Assembly (NCBI GenBank): GCA_020444165.1
Contig: JAHLLK010000003.1
Location: 1 to 64,000 of the forward strand
Direction: 5' to 3'
Source of the DNA: Deltaproteobacteria bacterium
GTDB taxonomy: Bacteria; Desulfobacterota; Desulfarculia; Desulfarculales; Desulfarculaceae
DNA: 64,000 nucleotides
A program made the translations under genes and the position numbers. This document shows, in pieces, positions 27,018 to 35,892 of this stretch. Within the stretch, counting starts at the first letter, position 1. The number at the start of each line of letters is the position of its first letter. The notes under the pieces were generated by a model. The model searched no databases. It was not told the DNA's origin and was given only the letters and a program-made list of their open reading frames with translations.

Positions 27018-28063
27018 AGGTGCTGTTGGTCAAGCTCTCGGCTCTGGGCGACGTGATCATGAGCCTGCCCGTGGCCATGGCCATCCGCCGCCAGCGGCCC
27101 GAGGTGTGGCTGGATTGGGTGGTGGAAGAGCCCTCGGCCGGTATCCTGGAGGGGCACCCCGCCTTGAACCGGGTGTTGGTCAGCCCTCGCCACCAACTCC
27201 AGGCCGGCCTCAACCAGGGGCTGCCCGAGGCGGGCGCGTTTTTGGGCCGGCTCCGGGCCGTGGAATACGACTGGGTGGTCGACTTGCAGGGGCTAATGAA
27301 AAGTGCTATCTATGTGACCTTGAGCCGGGGACGGCAAAAGGTTGGATTTCGCGGCGGAAAGGAGCCCCTGGCCGCCTGGGCCCTCAACCGGCGGCTGCCG
27401 CCTTTCGACCCTGACCGGCACGCCGTGGAGCGCTATCTGGACCTCCTGGAGCCCTTGGGCCTGGAGCGGCCGGCTCAGCTCGAGTACGGCCTCATACCCA
27501 CCCCCGCGGAAACGGCCCGGGCGCGGGAGCTTTTGCCCGGCTGGGACAGTGAGCGCCCCTTGATACTTATGCACCCGGTGGCCAAATGGGAGTCCAAGCT
27601 CTGGCCCGTGGCCTCTTGGGCCCGGCTGGCCCAGGAGTTGGCCGCGGCCGGCGCCCAAATGGCCCTGTGCGGCTCGCGGGCCGACGCAGGGGTGGGCCAG
27701 GCCATAGCCGACCAGGCCGGGGTGAACGGGCATTTGGTGGACCTCTGCGGCCGGACTTCCCTGCGGGAGTTGGCCGCCCTGATGGGACAGGCCCGGGCGC
27801 TCGCCGCCACGGACACCGGCACCATGCATTTGGCCGCAGCCCTGGGGCTGCCGGTGGTGGCCCTGTTCGGGCCCACCGCGCCGTGGCGCACGGGGCCCTA
27901 CGGCGGGAGACACCGGATTCTCCGGCAAAATCTGACCTGTAGCCCCTGTTTCAAGCGCGAGTGCCCTGATCCGCGCTGCCTGAGCGGTTTGGAGCCCGGC
28001 CGGGTGGCCGCGGAGTTGCGGAATATCCTTGACCAGCCACAAGCGGGCGCACCGGCCCGTTAA
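27014..28063 (+). CDS. waaC: Heptosyltransferase I-like (WaaC)
   Basis: GT9 enzyme of 349 residues, probably adding the first heptose to Kdo. It has KVLLVKLSALGDVIMSLPVA at the N-terminus, VVDLQGLMKSA in the acceptor domain, and ATDTGTMHLAAALGLPVVALFGP in the donor-binding domain. It ends with a cysteine cluster near CSPCFKRECPDPRCL. The ATG at 27014 overlaps the waaF stop by four bases. The subfamily is assigned from the LKSA-type acceptor segment and from the order beside waaF. Confidence 0.87.
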   Translation: MKVLLVKLSALGDVIMSLPVAMAIRRQRPEVWLDWVVEEPSAGILEGHPALNRVLVSPRHQLQAGLNQGLPEAGAFLGRLRAVEYDWVVDLQGLMKSAIYVTLSRGRQKVGFRGGKEPLAAWALNRRLPPFDPDRHAVERYLDLLEPLGLERPAQLEYGLIPTPAETARARELLPGWDSERPLILMHPVAKWESKLWPVASWARLAQELAAAGAQMALCGSRADAGVGQAIADQAGVNGHLVDLCGRTSLRELAALMGQARALAATDTGTMHLAAALGLPVVALFGPTAPWRTGPYGGRHRILRQNLTCSPCFKRECPDPRCLSGLEPGRVAAELRNILDQPQAGAPAR

Positions 28064-28087
28064 GCTATTTGATCCCGGGGAGGGAAC

Positions 28088-29050
28088 ATGCTTTTCTTAG
28101 TCACCGGCGCGGCGGGGTTCATCGGTTCCCAGATCGTAGAGCTGCTTTTGGCCCAGGGGCATGCGGTCAGGGGCATCGACTGCTTCACGGACTACTACCC
28201 CCGTCGCCTCAAGGAGCTGAACCTGGCCGCGGCCCGGAGCGAGGCCAACTTCCAAATGGTGGAAGCGGACATCCTGGACTGTAAGCCGGCCGAACTCCTG
28301 GACGGGGTGGACGCGGTGATCCACCTGGCCGCCCAGGCAGGGGTGCGCGCCTCCTGGGGCAAGAACTTCGAGATCTACACGCACAACAACGTGATGACCA
28401 CCCAGTTCCTGTTGGAGGCCATCAAGGAGCTGGGCAACCGCCGCCTGGTTTACGCCAGTTCCAGCTCGGTGTACGGCGACACCAAAGACCTGCCCATGCG
28501 GGAGACCAGCGTCTGCTGGCCGGTGTCGCCCTATGGGGTCAGCAAGCTGGCGGCCGAGCATTTGTGCACCCTGTACCACAAGAATTTCGGCCTGGACACG
28601 GTGAGCCTCCGTTACTTCACGGTGTATGGCCCCCGCCAGCGGCCGGACATGGCCTTCCATCGCCTGATCCGCTGCCTCCTGACCGGCGGGGAGTTCCGCC
28701 TGTTCGGCGACGGCGAGCAGTCCCGGGACTTCACCTTTGTGGGGGACATCGCCCGGGCTACGGTGGCCGCGGCCTTGACCCCGGCGGCCGAGGGAGAGAT
28801 TCTTAACCTGGGCGGCGGCCACCGGGCCACGGTGAACGAGGTCATCGCCCGGTTGGAAGAGATCACCGGACGCCGGGCCCGCATCACCCGCCAGGCCGTG
28901 GCCAAGGGCGACGTGCGGGACACCCAGGCCGACTGCACCCGGGCCACCCGGGTCCTGGCCTGGCAGCCCGAGTCCGACCTGGCCGCGGGCCTGGCCGCCG
29001 AGACCCAGTGGGTCGAGGCCATGCTCCCGGTGCTGCAGCAGGAGGTGTAA
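28088..29050 (+). CDS. NAD-dependent nucleotide-sugar epimerase
   Basis: Extended SDR of 320 residues with the NAD site TGAAGFIGS, SSSSVYG and the catalytic YGVSK (YxxxK). RQRPDMAFHRLIRCLLTGG and the layout near IDCFTDYYPRRLKELN resemble UDP-glucuronate 4-epimerases and UDP-glucose 4-epimerases. It probably supplies a sugar for the core or O-chain. Which one cannot be decided from sequence alone. It begins 24 nt after waaC with GGGAGGG before the ATG. Confidence 0.85.
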   Translation: MLFLVTGAAGFIGSQIVELLLAQGHAVRGIDCFTDYYPRRLKELNLAAARSEANFQMVEADILDCKPAELLDGVDAVIHLAAQAGVRASWGKNFEIYTHNNVMTTQFLLEAIKELGNRRLVYASSSSVYGDTKDLPMRETSVCWPVSPYGVSKLAAEHLCTLYHKNFGLDTVSLRYFTVYGPRQRPDMAFHRLIRCLLTGGEFRLFGDGEQSRDFTFVGDIARATVAAALTPAAEGEILNLGGGHRATVNEVIARLEEITGRRARITRQAVAKGDVRDTQADCTRATRVLAWQPESDLAAGLAAETQWVEAMLPVLQQEV

Positions 29051-29051
29051 A

Positions 29052-29228
29052 TTGGCTTTGCATCCGGACCTTTTGAAAATCCTGGTCTGCCCCCAGTGCC
29101 GCCAGCCGGTGGAGCCGACCCCGGACGGGGCTTGGCTGTTGTGCCGGCCCTGCGGGCTCAAATACGAAGTGCGGGACGACATCCCCATCATGCTCCTGGA
29201 GGAGGCTCAGCCTCTGACGGGAGAATGA
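29052..29228 (+). CDS. Trm112 family zinc-ribbon protein
   Basis: A 58-residue protein with two CxxC-type pairs (VCPQC and LCRPCG), a VRDDIPIMLLEEA ending and overall YcaR/Trm112 layout. Such proteins are small zinc-ribbon partners and are often found next to lpxK and LPS genes. The start is TTG at 29052 with GGAGG at 29041-29045. The stop overlaps the next heptosyltransferase start (ATGA), so it is a genuine coupled gene in the cluster. Confidence 0.85.
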   Translation: MALHPDLLKILVCPQCRQPVEPTPDGAWLLCRPCGLKYEVRDDIPIMLLEEAQPLTGE

Positions 29229-30325
29229 TGTCCGCACCGCTCCGGGAGCCTCCCCGCCGCATCCTGGTGGTGAAACTGGGGCACATCGGGGATGTCCTGG
29301 TGACCACCCCGCTCCTCCGGGTGTTGCACGACGCCTATCCCGCGTCCCGGATCACCGCCCTGGTCAACCAGGGCACCGAGGCCATGCTGGCCCACCACCC
29401 CCTGGTGGATCGCCTCCTGGTGTTGCAGCGTGAGAAAACCGGCGCCTGGCAGGGCCTGCGGCGCCAGGCCGGCCTTTTGGCCGCCGTGGCGGGGGGGGGC
29501 TTTGATTTGGCCCTGGACCTCTCCGGCGGCGACCGGGGGGCCTTTCTGGTCTGGCTCAGCCGGGCCGGGGTCCGGGTCGGCTTCCAGCCCAAAAGGCCCC
29601 ATTTCCGCGCCCGGGCCTTTCACCGTCTGGTGGATGGCCGCGGCACCCGGAACCACGTGATCGAAACCCTGCTGCGTCCGGCCGCGGCCCTGGGGCTGGC
29701 CACCGACCCGCCGCCCCCCCTGGAGTTCTACCCGGGGGCCGAAGCCGAGGGCCGGGCCCGGGATATTCTGGCGGCCCACGATTTGACCCCGGGCGGCTAT
29801 GCCCTGGTGCACCCCACCAGCCGCTGGATGTTCAAGACCTGGACTCCGGAGGGCAACGCCCGGGTGCTGGCCCATCTGGCCGCCCAGGGGCTCCGGTTGG
29901 TGCTTTCGGCCGCCCCGGCCCCGGCGGAAATGGAGTTCGTGGCCCGCCTCAAGGCTGCGCTTCCGGCTGATTTGAAGGTGGTGGACCTGGCCGGACAGCT
30001 GGACCTGCCGCGGTTGGGGGCGCTTTTGGCCTCGGCCCGCTTGTTCTTCGGGGTGGACAGCGCACCCATGCATCTGGCCGCCGCCCTGGGCGTGCCCACG
30101 GTGGTGTTGTTCGGGCCCTCGGGCGAGAAGATGTGGGGCCCCTGGCAGACCCCCAGCGAGGTGGTGACCCTGGAAATGGCTTGCCGGCCCTGCGGCCGGG
30201 ACGGCTGTGAGGGGAGCAAGGTGAGCCGCTGTCTGGTGGGGTTAGCGCCCGAGATGGTGTGCGGCGCCGTGGACCGCCTCTTGGCCAGGACCGGGGATCA
30301 TGCGCATAGGGCTTCTCAGATTTAA
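29225..30325 (+). CDS. GT9 heptosyltransferase (WaaQ/RfaQ-like)
   Basis: A third GT9 enzyme, 366 residues from the ATG at 29225; a second ATG follows immediately. It has RILVVKLGHIGDVLVTTPLL, ALVHPTSRWMFKTWTPEG and FGVDSAPMHLAAALGVPTVVLF. The MFKTW segment is typical of the WaaQ (heptosyltransferase III) branch, which places a side-branch heptose on the inner core. The gene overlaps the following WaaG-like gene by 26 nt. Confidence 0.85.
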   Translation: MMSAPLREPPRRILVVKLGHIGDVLVTTPLLRVLHDAYPASRITALVNQGTEAMLAHHPLVDRLLVLQREKTGAWQGLRRQAGLLAAVAGGGFDLALDLSGGDRGAFLVWLSRAGVRVGFQPKRPHFRARAFHRLVDGRGTRNHVIETLLRPAAALGLATDPPPPLEFYPGAEAEGRARDILAAHDLTPGGYALVHPTSRWMFKTWTPEGNARVLAHLAAQGLRLVLSAAPAPAEMEFVARLKAALPADLKVVDLAGQLDLPRLGALLASARLFFGVDSAPMHLAAALGVPTVVLFGPSGEKMWGPWQTPSEVVTLEMACRPCGRDGCEGSKVSRCLVGLAPEMVCGAVDRLLARTGDHAHRASQI

Positions 30326-31400
30326 ATACGACTTTACCGGCGGGGCGGAGCGCTCGCTGTTTCTCCTGGCCCAGGGGTTGTTGGCCCGGGGACACCAGGT
30401 GGAGGTGGTGACCACCCGCTGGGAGGGCCAAGCCCCGGCCGGCCTGGGCCTGCACCTCACGCCGGTGCGGGCCCGGGGCAAGGGCGCCCGCCTGGAGGCC
30501 TGGGCCCGGGAGTCCCGGGCCGCCATGGCCCGGCTGGGGGTGGACACCTTTCTCTCCCTGGACCGGGTGCCGGGCAGCCCGCTGTTCCGGGCCGGCGATG
30601 GCTGCCACGCGGCCTGGCTGGCCCACCGCGCCCCCTATGAATCCACCGTGAAGCGGCTGTCCTTTCGCTTCAACCCCCTGCACCGCACCTACCTGGACCT
30701 GGAGCGCCGCACCCTGGAGCACCCGGACCTGCGGCGGGTCATCGCGGGCAGCCGGCTGGTGGCCCGGGAGCTGCAAACTTATTACCAGGTCCCGGCCGCG
30801 AAGCTGGCCGTAATCTACAACGGGGTGGACCAGATGGCCCTGGCCCGGGCCCGGGAGCCCCAGACCCGGCAGACCGCCCGGGCCCAACTGCAACTGGCCG
30901 ACCAGGCCCCCTGCCTGTTATTCTTAGGTTCTGGTTTTGAACGCAAGGGCTTGGCCTTTGCGCTGGCGGCCCTGGCCCACCTGCCGGAGGCGATTCTCCT
31001 GGTGGCGGGCAAGGGACGAACCGGCCCCTATGCGCGCCAGGCCCGCCGCTTGGACCTGACGGAACGGGTCAGGTTCCTGGGCCCCACCAACCAGGTAGTG
31101 GAGTTGTTGGCCGCGGCGGACGCCCTGGTCCTGCCCACCATGTACGATCCCTGCTCCAACGCCTGCCTGGAGGCCCTGGCCGCCGGGCTGCCGGTGGTGA
31201 CCACCCGGGCCAACGGGGCGTCCGAGCTGGTGGAGGAGGGGGTGAGCGGCCAGGTGGTGGCCGACCCGGCCCAGGCCGGCGAATTGGCTGAGGCTTGCGC
31301 CCGGGCCCTGGGCCTGGCCCGGGGCTTTGCCCACCAAGTGCCGGACCTGGCCGGCTGGCTGTCCGCCGTGTTGGCCCTGGTGGAGGGCTCTCGGGCATGA
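30300..31400 (+). CDS. waaG: WaaG-like core glycosyltransferase (GT4)
   Basis: GT4 retaining transferase of 366 residues. The segment PTMYDPCSNACLEALAAG followed by PVVTTRANGASELV is a hallmark of RfaG/WaaG, LPS glucosyltransferase I. Start MRIGLLRFKYDFTGGAERSL also matches that family. Expected role: transfer of a hexose from a UDP- or other nucleotide sugar to heptose II at the cytoplasmic membrane face. Confidence 0.9.
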   Translation: MRIGLLRFKYDFTGGAERSLFLLAQGLLARGHQVEVVTTRWEGQAPAGLGLHLTPVRARGKGARLEAWARESRAAMARLGVDTFLSLDRVPGSPLFRAGDGCHAAWLAHRAPYESTVKRLSFRFNPLHRTYLDLERRTLEHPDLRRVIAGSRLVARELQTYYQVPAAKLAVIYNGVDQMALARAREPQTRQTARAQLQLADQAPCLLFLGSGFERKGLAFALAALAHLPEAILLVAGKGRTGPYARQARRLDLTERVRFLGPTNQVVELLAAADALVLPTMYDPCSNACLEALAAGLPVVTTRANGASELVEEGVSGQVVADPAQAGELAEACARALGLARGFAHQVPDLAGWLSAVLALVEGSRA

Positions 31401-31480
31401 ACCCGGCCACGCTTTACCCTTTTGCACCTTCCCCGGCGGGCGGCGGCCCGCTGCGGGGCTCCGGGGAGAAACCCGCATGA
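31397..31480 (+). CDS. Possible 27-codon linking ORF
   Basis: An ATG that overlaps the waaG stop (ATGA at 31397-31400) opens a 27-codon frame. Its TGA overlaps the ATG of the next gene (ATGA at 31477-31480). The peptide is Pro/Gly-rich with no homology I recognise. It may serve only to carry ribosomes across the gap, or it may be chance. The next gene also has a GGGGAGA ribosome site at about 31463-31469. Confidence 0.3.
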   Translation: MNPATLYPFAPSPAGGGPLRGSGEKPA

Positions 31481-32487
31481 GCCGCCCGGCAGTCCTGGCT
31501 TTTTGCACCACCGCCATAGGCGACACCCTGCTCAGCACCCCGGCCTTGGCCGCCCTGGGCCGCGTCTTCGACCTGGACGTGGTGGTGCACCAGCATCGTT
31601 TGCCCCTCCTGGAGGCGGAACCGTACCTCCGGGACCTGTTCCCCTACCGCAATAACCCCTTTTCCCGGCTTTACTTGATTACCCGCCTGCGGAACCGCTC
31701 CTACCAGGAGTTGGTGGTGATGCACGCCAACCACGACGTGATAAAGCTGTTCCCCTTTTTGCACTATGAGCGGGCCTGGAACCTGCAAGGCTGGAACCTG
31801 CCCAAACGGCGGATGACCAGTCTGGACCTGCCGGCGGCCATGCACGTAGTGGACAAGAGGCTCCTCATGGCTTCCTTGGCCGGGGCCAAACAGGCTGATG
31901 AGCCCATCAAGATCCACATCCTGCCCGAGGAGACCGTGGCGGCCGACCAGTGGCTGACCGCCCACGGGCTGTCGCCGGATCGGCCCCGGGTGGCCCTGTG
32001 CCCTGGCGCGGCCAACCTGTTCAAGCGCTGGCCGGCGGCGCGCTTTGGTTCCCTGGTGCGCCAGCTCCGGGAGCGGGGGGTGGAGACCTGGTTGCTGGGC
32101 ACCAACTCCGAGACCGACCTCATGCTGGAGATAGACCGGGTGGCCGGAAGGCCGGTGCCCCGCCTGCAGGGAGTGGCCATGCGCACCCTGGCCGCGACCA
32201 TCCATAGCTCCGATATCCTGATATCCAATGATACCGGTCCCTTGCACATGGGCCAAGCCGTGGGCACCCCCATCCTGGGCCTGTTCGGCCCCACGGACCA
32301 CCTCACCATCGGCCCCCGGGATCCCATGCACCGGGTGCTGCAGACCCCCTTCAAATGCGAGCCCTGCCTCACCAAGCGTTGCCAGACTGCGGGCTGCATG
32401 ACCCAGATGCAGGTGGACATGGTGCTGCAAGCCGCCCTGGAGATGCTGCACCTGGACCAGCGGCCGCGGGTGGGGGAGGCTTCGTGA
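31477..32487 (+). CDS. GT9-family glycosyltransferase
   Basis: GT9-fold protein of 336 residues. It has AFCTTAIGDTLLSTPALAAL (normal GDxxxxTP region), VALCPGAANLFKRWPAARFG, and ISNDTGPLHMGQAVGTPILGLFGP with a cysteine pair near CEPCLTKRCQ. It is more distant from WaaF, WaaC and WaaQ than those are from each other. A heptosyltransferase-like role in the outer core is likely, but donor and acceptor are unknown. It overlaps the next gene by four bases (GTGA). Confidence 0.82.
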   Translation: MSRPAVLAFCTTAIGDTLLSTPALAALGRVFDLDVVVHQHRLPLLEAEPYLRDLFPYRNNPFSRLYLITRLRNRSYQELVVMHANHDVIKLFPFLHYERAWNLQGWNLPKRRMTSLDLPAAMHVVDKRLLMASLAGAKQADEPIKIHILPEETVAADQWLTAHGLSPDRPRVALCPGAANLFKRWPAARFGSLVRQLRERGVETWLLGTNSETDLMLEIDRVAGRPVPRLQGVAMRTLAATIHSSDILISNDTGPLHMGQAVGTPILGLFGPTDHLTIGPRDPMHRVLQTPFKCEPCLTKRCQTAGCMTQMQVDMVLQAALEMLHLDQRPRVGEAS

Positions 32488-33653
32488 GGCTGGCCTGCGT
32501 TTATCCGGAACACCTGGGCGAGCCCCAGGCCCGGGTGCTCCAGACCGCCGCCACCGTGGCGGCCCTGGCCCGGCAAGGGGCCCAGGTGCACTTGTTGACC
32601 GGCTGGTTCCGGGGGCTGCCGGACCGCTTGGCCCAGCTGGGGCTGGCCGGTTTGGCCGGGCTACGGGTGGAAGCCCTGCCCATGTGCCGCCCCGGACCGG
32701 GGCTCCGGCTCCCCTTTGGCTGGGGGGGCGCCTTTCACCTGGCCGCCCTGGGCCGCCTGCGCCGCCTCGCTCGTCAGGGCTTGGCCGCGGTGTGGGTGCG
32801 CCACTTGAAGCTGGCGGACTATCTTCTGGCCCATGGCCTGACCACCCCGCTGTTGTACGAGGCGCATGAGTTTTTTGCCCGCACCGCCCAGGAAGAGGGC
32901 GCCGACGCGGCCAAGGTGGCGGCGCTGGGTGAGCAGGAGCAGCGGGTGCTCCGGGGCGCCGCCCGGGTGGCGGCCATCAGCCGCCCCCTGGCCCGCGATT
33001 TGGAGGCCCTGCCCGGGGTGCCCCAACCGGTGGTGGTGGCGCCTTCCGGGGTGGACCAGGCCTTTTTTCGCTTGCCCCAGGATCGCCGCGAGCCGGATCT
33101 GGTGGCCTATGCCGGCGGCCTGTCGCCCTGGAAGGGGGTTGATCTCCTCCTGAAGGCCGCGGCGCTCCTCCCCCAGGCCCGGGTGGAGGTGCTGGGCGGC
33201 CGGCCCGGCTCGGCCGACTGGCGCCGCCTGGAAGGCCTGGCGGGGGAACTGGGCCTGGCCCCGCCCCGCCTCTTGCTCCGGCCCCGGGCGGGCCAGGACG
33301 CGGTGGGCGAGCTGCTGGCCCGGGCCTCGGTGGCGGTGTGGCCGGGCTCCGGGCAACAGGCCATTGCCCGGGACTACACCAGCCCCCTGAAGCTCTTCGA
33401 GTACCTGGCCAGCGGCGCGGCCGTGGCGGCCCCCCGGCTGCCGGCCGCCCAGAGCGTGCTCTCCGAGGGCGAGGACGCCCGTTTGTTCACGCCGGATGAT
33501 CCCGCGGCCCTGGCCGAGGCGCTCGCGGGCTTGTTGGCCGACGCCGGGGTGGCCCGCCGCCTGGGGGAGCGGGGCCGGGAGCTGGCCCTCACCTACACCT
33601 GGGATGCCCGCGCCCGGGTGCTGTTGGGGGCCCTGGAGACCCTGACGCCGTGA
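32484..33653 (+). CDS. GT4 glycosyltransferase
   Basis: GT-B fold transferase of 389 residues. An N-terminal acceptor domain contains PLLYEAHEFFARTAQ; the donor domain has VAPSGVDQAFF, YAGGLSPWKGVDLLL and the distal SPLKLFEYLASGAAVAAP (GT4 E-x7-E-like region). The start is GTG at 32484, overlapping the previous stop. Probably a core or O-chain transferase; its sugar cannot be predicted. Confidence 0.83.
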   Translation: MRLACVYPEHLGEPQARVLQTAATVAALARQGAQVHLLTGWFRGLPDRLAQLGLAGLAGLRVEALPMCRPGPGLRLPFGWGGAFHLAALGRLRRLARQGLAAVWVRHLKLADYLLAHGLTTPLLYEAHEFFARTAQEEGADAAKVAALGEQEQRVLRGAARVAAISRPLARDLEALPGVPQPVVVAPSGVDQAFFRLPQDRREPDLVAYAGGLSPWKGVDLLLKAAALLPQARVEVLGGRPGSADWRRLEGLAGELGLAPPRLLLRPRAGQDAVGELLARASVAVWPGSGQQAIARDYTSPLKLFEYLASGAAVAAPRLPAAQSVLSEGEDARLFTPDDPAALAEALAGLLADAGVARRLGERGRELALTYTWDARARVLLGALETLTP

Positions 33654-34753
33654 AATGGGCCTTGTACAACCTCACCACCACCACCAAGAGCGGCGGGGTG
33701 GAGACCTCGGTGTGGTGTCTGGGCCAGGCCTTGGCCCGCCGGGGGCACCAGGTCACGGTGATCGGCGGCCAGGGGGAGCGCGCCTGGCCCCCCGAGGCCC
33801 GGGATCTCCAGGTGCTGACCTTCCCCTACACCCCCCGGGAGGCTTTCCCCAATTTGGGTTCCCGGGCCAAAAAGCTGTTGGAGCGTCTCTCTCTGGCCCG
33901 CCGGGCCCTGCCGGCCCTGCGGTCCGAGGGGTTTCAGCGCTGGGTGGCCTTCAAACCCTATGACCTGCCGTTTTTGCTGTGGGCCCGGCGCCAGGGGGGC
34001 AGGGTGGCCTATCTCTCCGGGGGCACCGAGTTTTTCCCGGGCTACGCCTTCCTGGCCCGCCGCCTGGATCACTTCGCGGCCAACAGCGCCTTCAACGCGG
34101 GGCAGATCCAAAAGGCCACCGGCCTGGTGCCCGCGGTGAACTATTTGGGCGTGAACCGCGAGGTGTTCCGGCCACGGGCGCCGGAGCCGGAGCTGGCCGC
34201 CCGGGCCGGCCTGGCCCCTGGCGACGAAGCCCTGGTCAGCGCGGTGCGGCTGGTGGCCCTGAAGGGCATCCAGCACGCCATCGCCGCCCTGGGGCTGTTG
34301 GCCCGGGAGAGGCCGCGCCTGAAACTCCTGGTGGCCGGGGAAGGGCCCTATCGCGGCGAACTGGAGCAGAAGGCCGCGGAACTGGGGCTGGCCGACCGGG
34401 TGCGCTTGTTGGGCTTCCTGCCCCAGACCCGGCTGGCCGGGTTTTACGCCCTGGGCCGGGTGGCCCTGTTCCCCAGCCTGGGGGAGGAGTCCCTGGGCCT
34501 CTCGGCCGCCGAGGCCCTGGCCTGCGGGGTGCCGGTGGTGGCCAGCCGCCTGGGTGGTCTGCCCGAAGCGGTGGGGCCGGGCGGGCTGTTGGTGGAGCCC
34601 CGGGACGCGGCGGGCCTGGCCGCGGCGGTGGGGGAGTTGTTGGACCAGCCCCACCGGGCGGAGCAAATGGCCGCGGCAGGTCAGGCCCGGGTGGCCGAGT
34701 TGTTTGACTGGGACGCCACCGCCGCCCGGTTGGAAGCGGGATTAGCCATATGA
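33650..34753 (+). CDS. GT4 glycosyltransferase
   Basis: GT4 transferase of 367 residues. SGGVETSVWCLGQALARRGH forms the N-terminal glycine-rich loop. VRLVALKGIQHAIAALGLL, VAGEGPYRGELE and FPSLGEESLGLSAAEALACG (EESLGLSAAE carries the paired glutamates) form the donor site. It starts at GTG 33650 in a GTGA overlap and overlaps the next GT9 gene by four bases. Specificity unknown. Confidence 0.85.
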   Translation: MKWALYNLTTTTKSGGVETSVWCLGQALARRGHQVTVIGGQGERAWPPEARDLQVLTFPYTPREAFPNLGSRAKKLLERLSLARRALPALRSEGFQRWVAFKPYDLPFLLWARRQGGRVAYLSGGTEFFPGYAFLARRLDHFAANSAFNAGQIQKATGLVPAVNYLGVNREVFRPRAPEPELAARAGLAPGDEALVSAVRLVALKGIQHAIAALGLLARERPRLKLLVAGEGPYRGELEQKAAELGLADRVRLLGFLPQTRLAGFYALGRVALFPSLGEESLGLSAAEALACGVPVVASRLGGLPEAVGPGGLLVEPRDAAGLAAAVGELLDQPHRAEQMAAAGQARVAELFDWDATAARLEAGLAI

Positions 34754-35892
34754 CCGGAGATGCTACCTGGCTGGCGGCCCTGTTCCGGCTGGCCGTGCTG
34801 CGGCGCCTGCACGACGACCCCGGGCCCTTTGACCCCACCGCGGTGGCGAGCATTCTGGTCATCCGCAACGACAACATCGGTGACGTGATCTGCACCACTC
34901 CGGTGCTGGACGCCCTGCGGGCCGCCTTTCCCCAGGCCCATCTGGCCGCCCTGGTCTGCTCGCTCACCCACGACGTGTGGGACGGTCACCCGGCCCTGGA
35001 CCAGCTTTACGTCTACCCCAAGGCCAGCCATGGGCAATACGGCAAGCTGGCCGCCACGGCCCTGTTGCGGGACACCCTGGCCCAGATCCGCCGCCGGAGC
35101 TTTGACCTGGCCCTGGGCATCCGCTCCACCTATTCCAGCAATTTGGGCTGGCTGACCTATGCCAGCGGCGCCCGTTGGCGCCTGGGGCCCCGGCCCCAGG
35201 AGGCCCGGCACCGGAAATGGGGCTTTTATTTCAACCTGCCCGTGGACCTGCCGCCCGCGCATTTGCACGAGGTGGACCGCTCGTTGCACTATCTTTCGCA
35301 CCTGCGGGTTGACAGTGCCGGCAAAAGGCTATATCTGAAGATTCCTGAAGAAGCTGCGGCCCGGGCGGAAAATTTCCTGACCGCGCAGGGAATGGAGGCC
35401 CCGCCCGGTCCCGTGGTGGTCAACTTCACCCGGCCCGCCTACAGCCCGGCCCGGCAATGGCCCGTGGAGCGTTTCCGGGAACTGGTGGCCGTCCTGCTCC
35501 GGGATTCCCACCCGGTGGTGGTCAGCCACGCCCCGGCCGAGGAGGGCTGGGTGCGCCAGGCGCTGGAGGGCCTGCCGCGGCCGGTGCCCCGCTTTGCCTC
35601 CCCGGAACTCCGGGATTTCGCGGCCCTGGTGGCCCGGGCCCAGGCCTTCCTCACCCCGGAAGGCGGGCCCATGCATGTGAGCGCGGCGGTGGGCACCCCC
35701 ACCCTGGTGCTGTGGGCCACCACTCCGCTCTCCCAATGGCGGCCCTGGGGAGTGCCCTGCCGGGTGGTGGGGGGCGGTGGGCCTTTGGAAAAGATTGCAG
35801 TCGCCGAGGTACTGGCGGCCTGGAAAGAGTTCCGGGCCTCCCTGGACTCTGCCGGTCCAGCCTCCGGTGTGAGGGGACAAACCGAGTCATGA
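34750..35892 (+). CDS. GT9-family glycosyltransferase
   Basis: The fifth GT9 protein of the cluster, 380 residues. SILVIRNDNIGDVICTTPVL is a heptosyltransferase-like N-terminus. VNFTRPAYSPARQWPVERF and LTPEGGPMHVSAAVGTPTLVLW correspond to the donor-binding region, with Pro-Glu-Gly-Gly in place of the usual Asp-Ser/Thr-Gly. It is coupled by ATGA overlaps to its neighbours and precedes the heptose kinase gene, so a heptose-related role is plausible. Confidence 0.82.
   Translation: MTGDATWLAALFRLAVLRRLHDDPGPFDPTAVASILVIRNDNIGDVICTTPVLDALRAAFPQAHLAALVCSLTHDVWDGHPALDQLYVYPKASHGQYGKLAATALLRDTLAQIRRRSFDLALGIRSTYSSNLGWLTYASGARWRLGPRPQEARHRKWGFYFNLPVDLPPAHLHEVDRSLHYLSHLRVDSAGKRLYLKIPEEAAARAENFLTAQGMEAPPGPVVVNFTRPAYSPARQWPVERFRELVAVLLRDSHPVVVSHAPAEEGWVRQALEGLPRPVPRFASPELRDFAALVARAQAFLTPEGGPMHVSAAVGTPTLVLWATTPLSQWRPWGVPCRVVGGGGPLEKIAVAEVLAAWKEFRASLDSAGPASGVRGQTES

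Noticed and set aside
35457..35888. Longer N-terminus for RfaE1
   Set aside because: The extra 144 codons overlap the GT9 gene and lack family similarity; the ATG at 35889 fits both the overlap pattern and the family.
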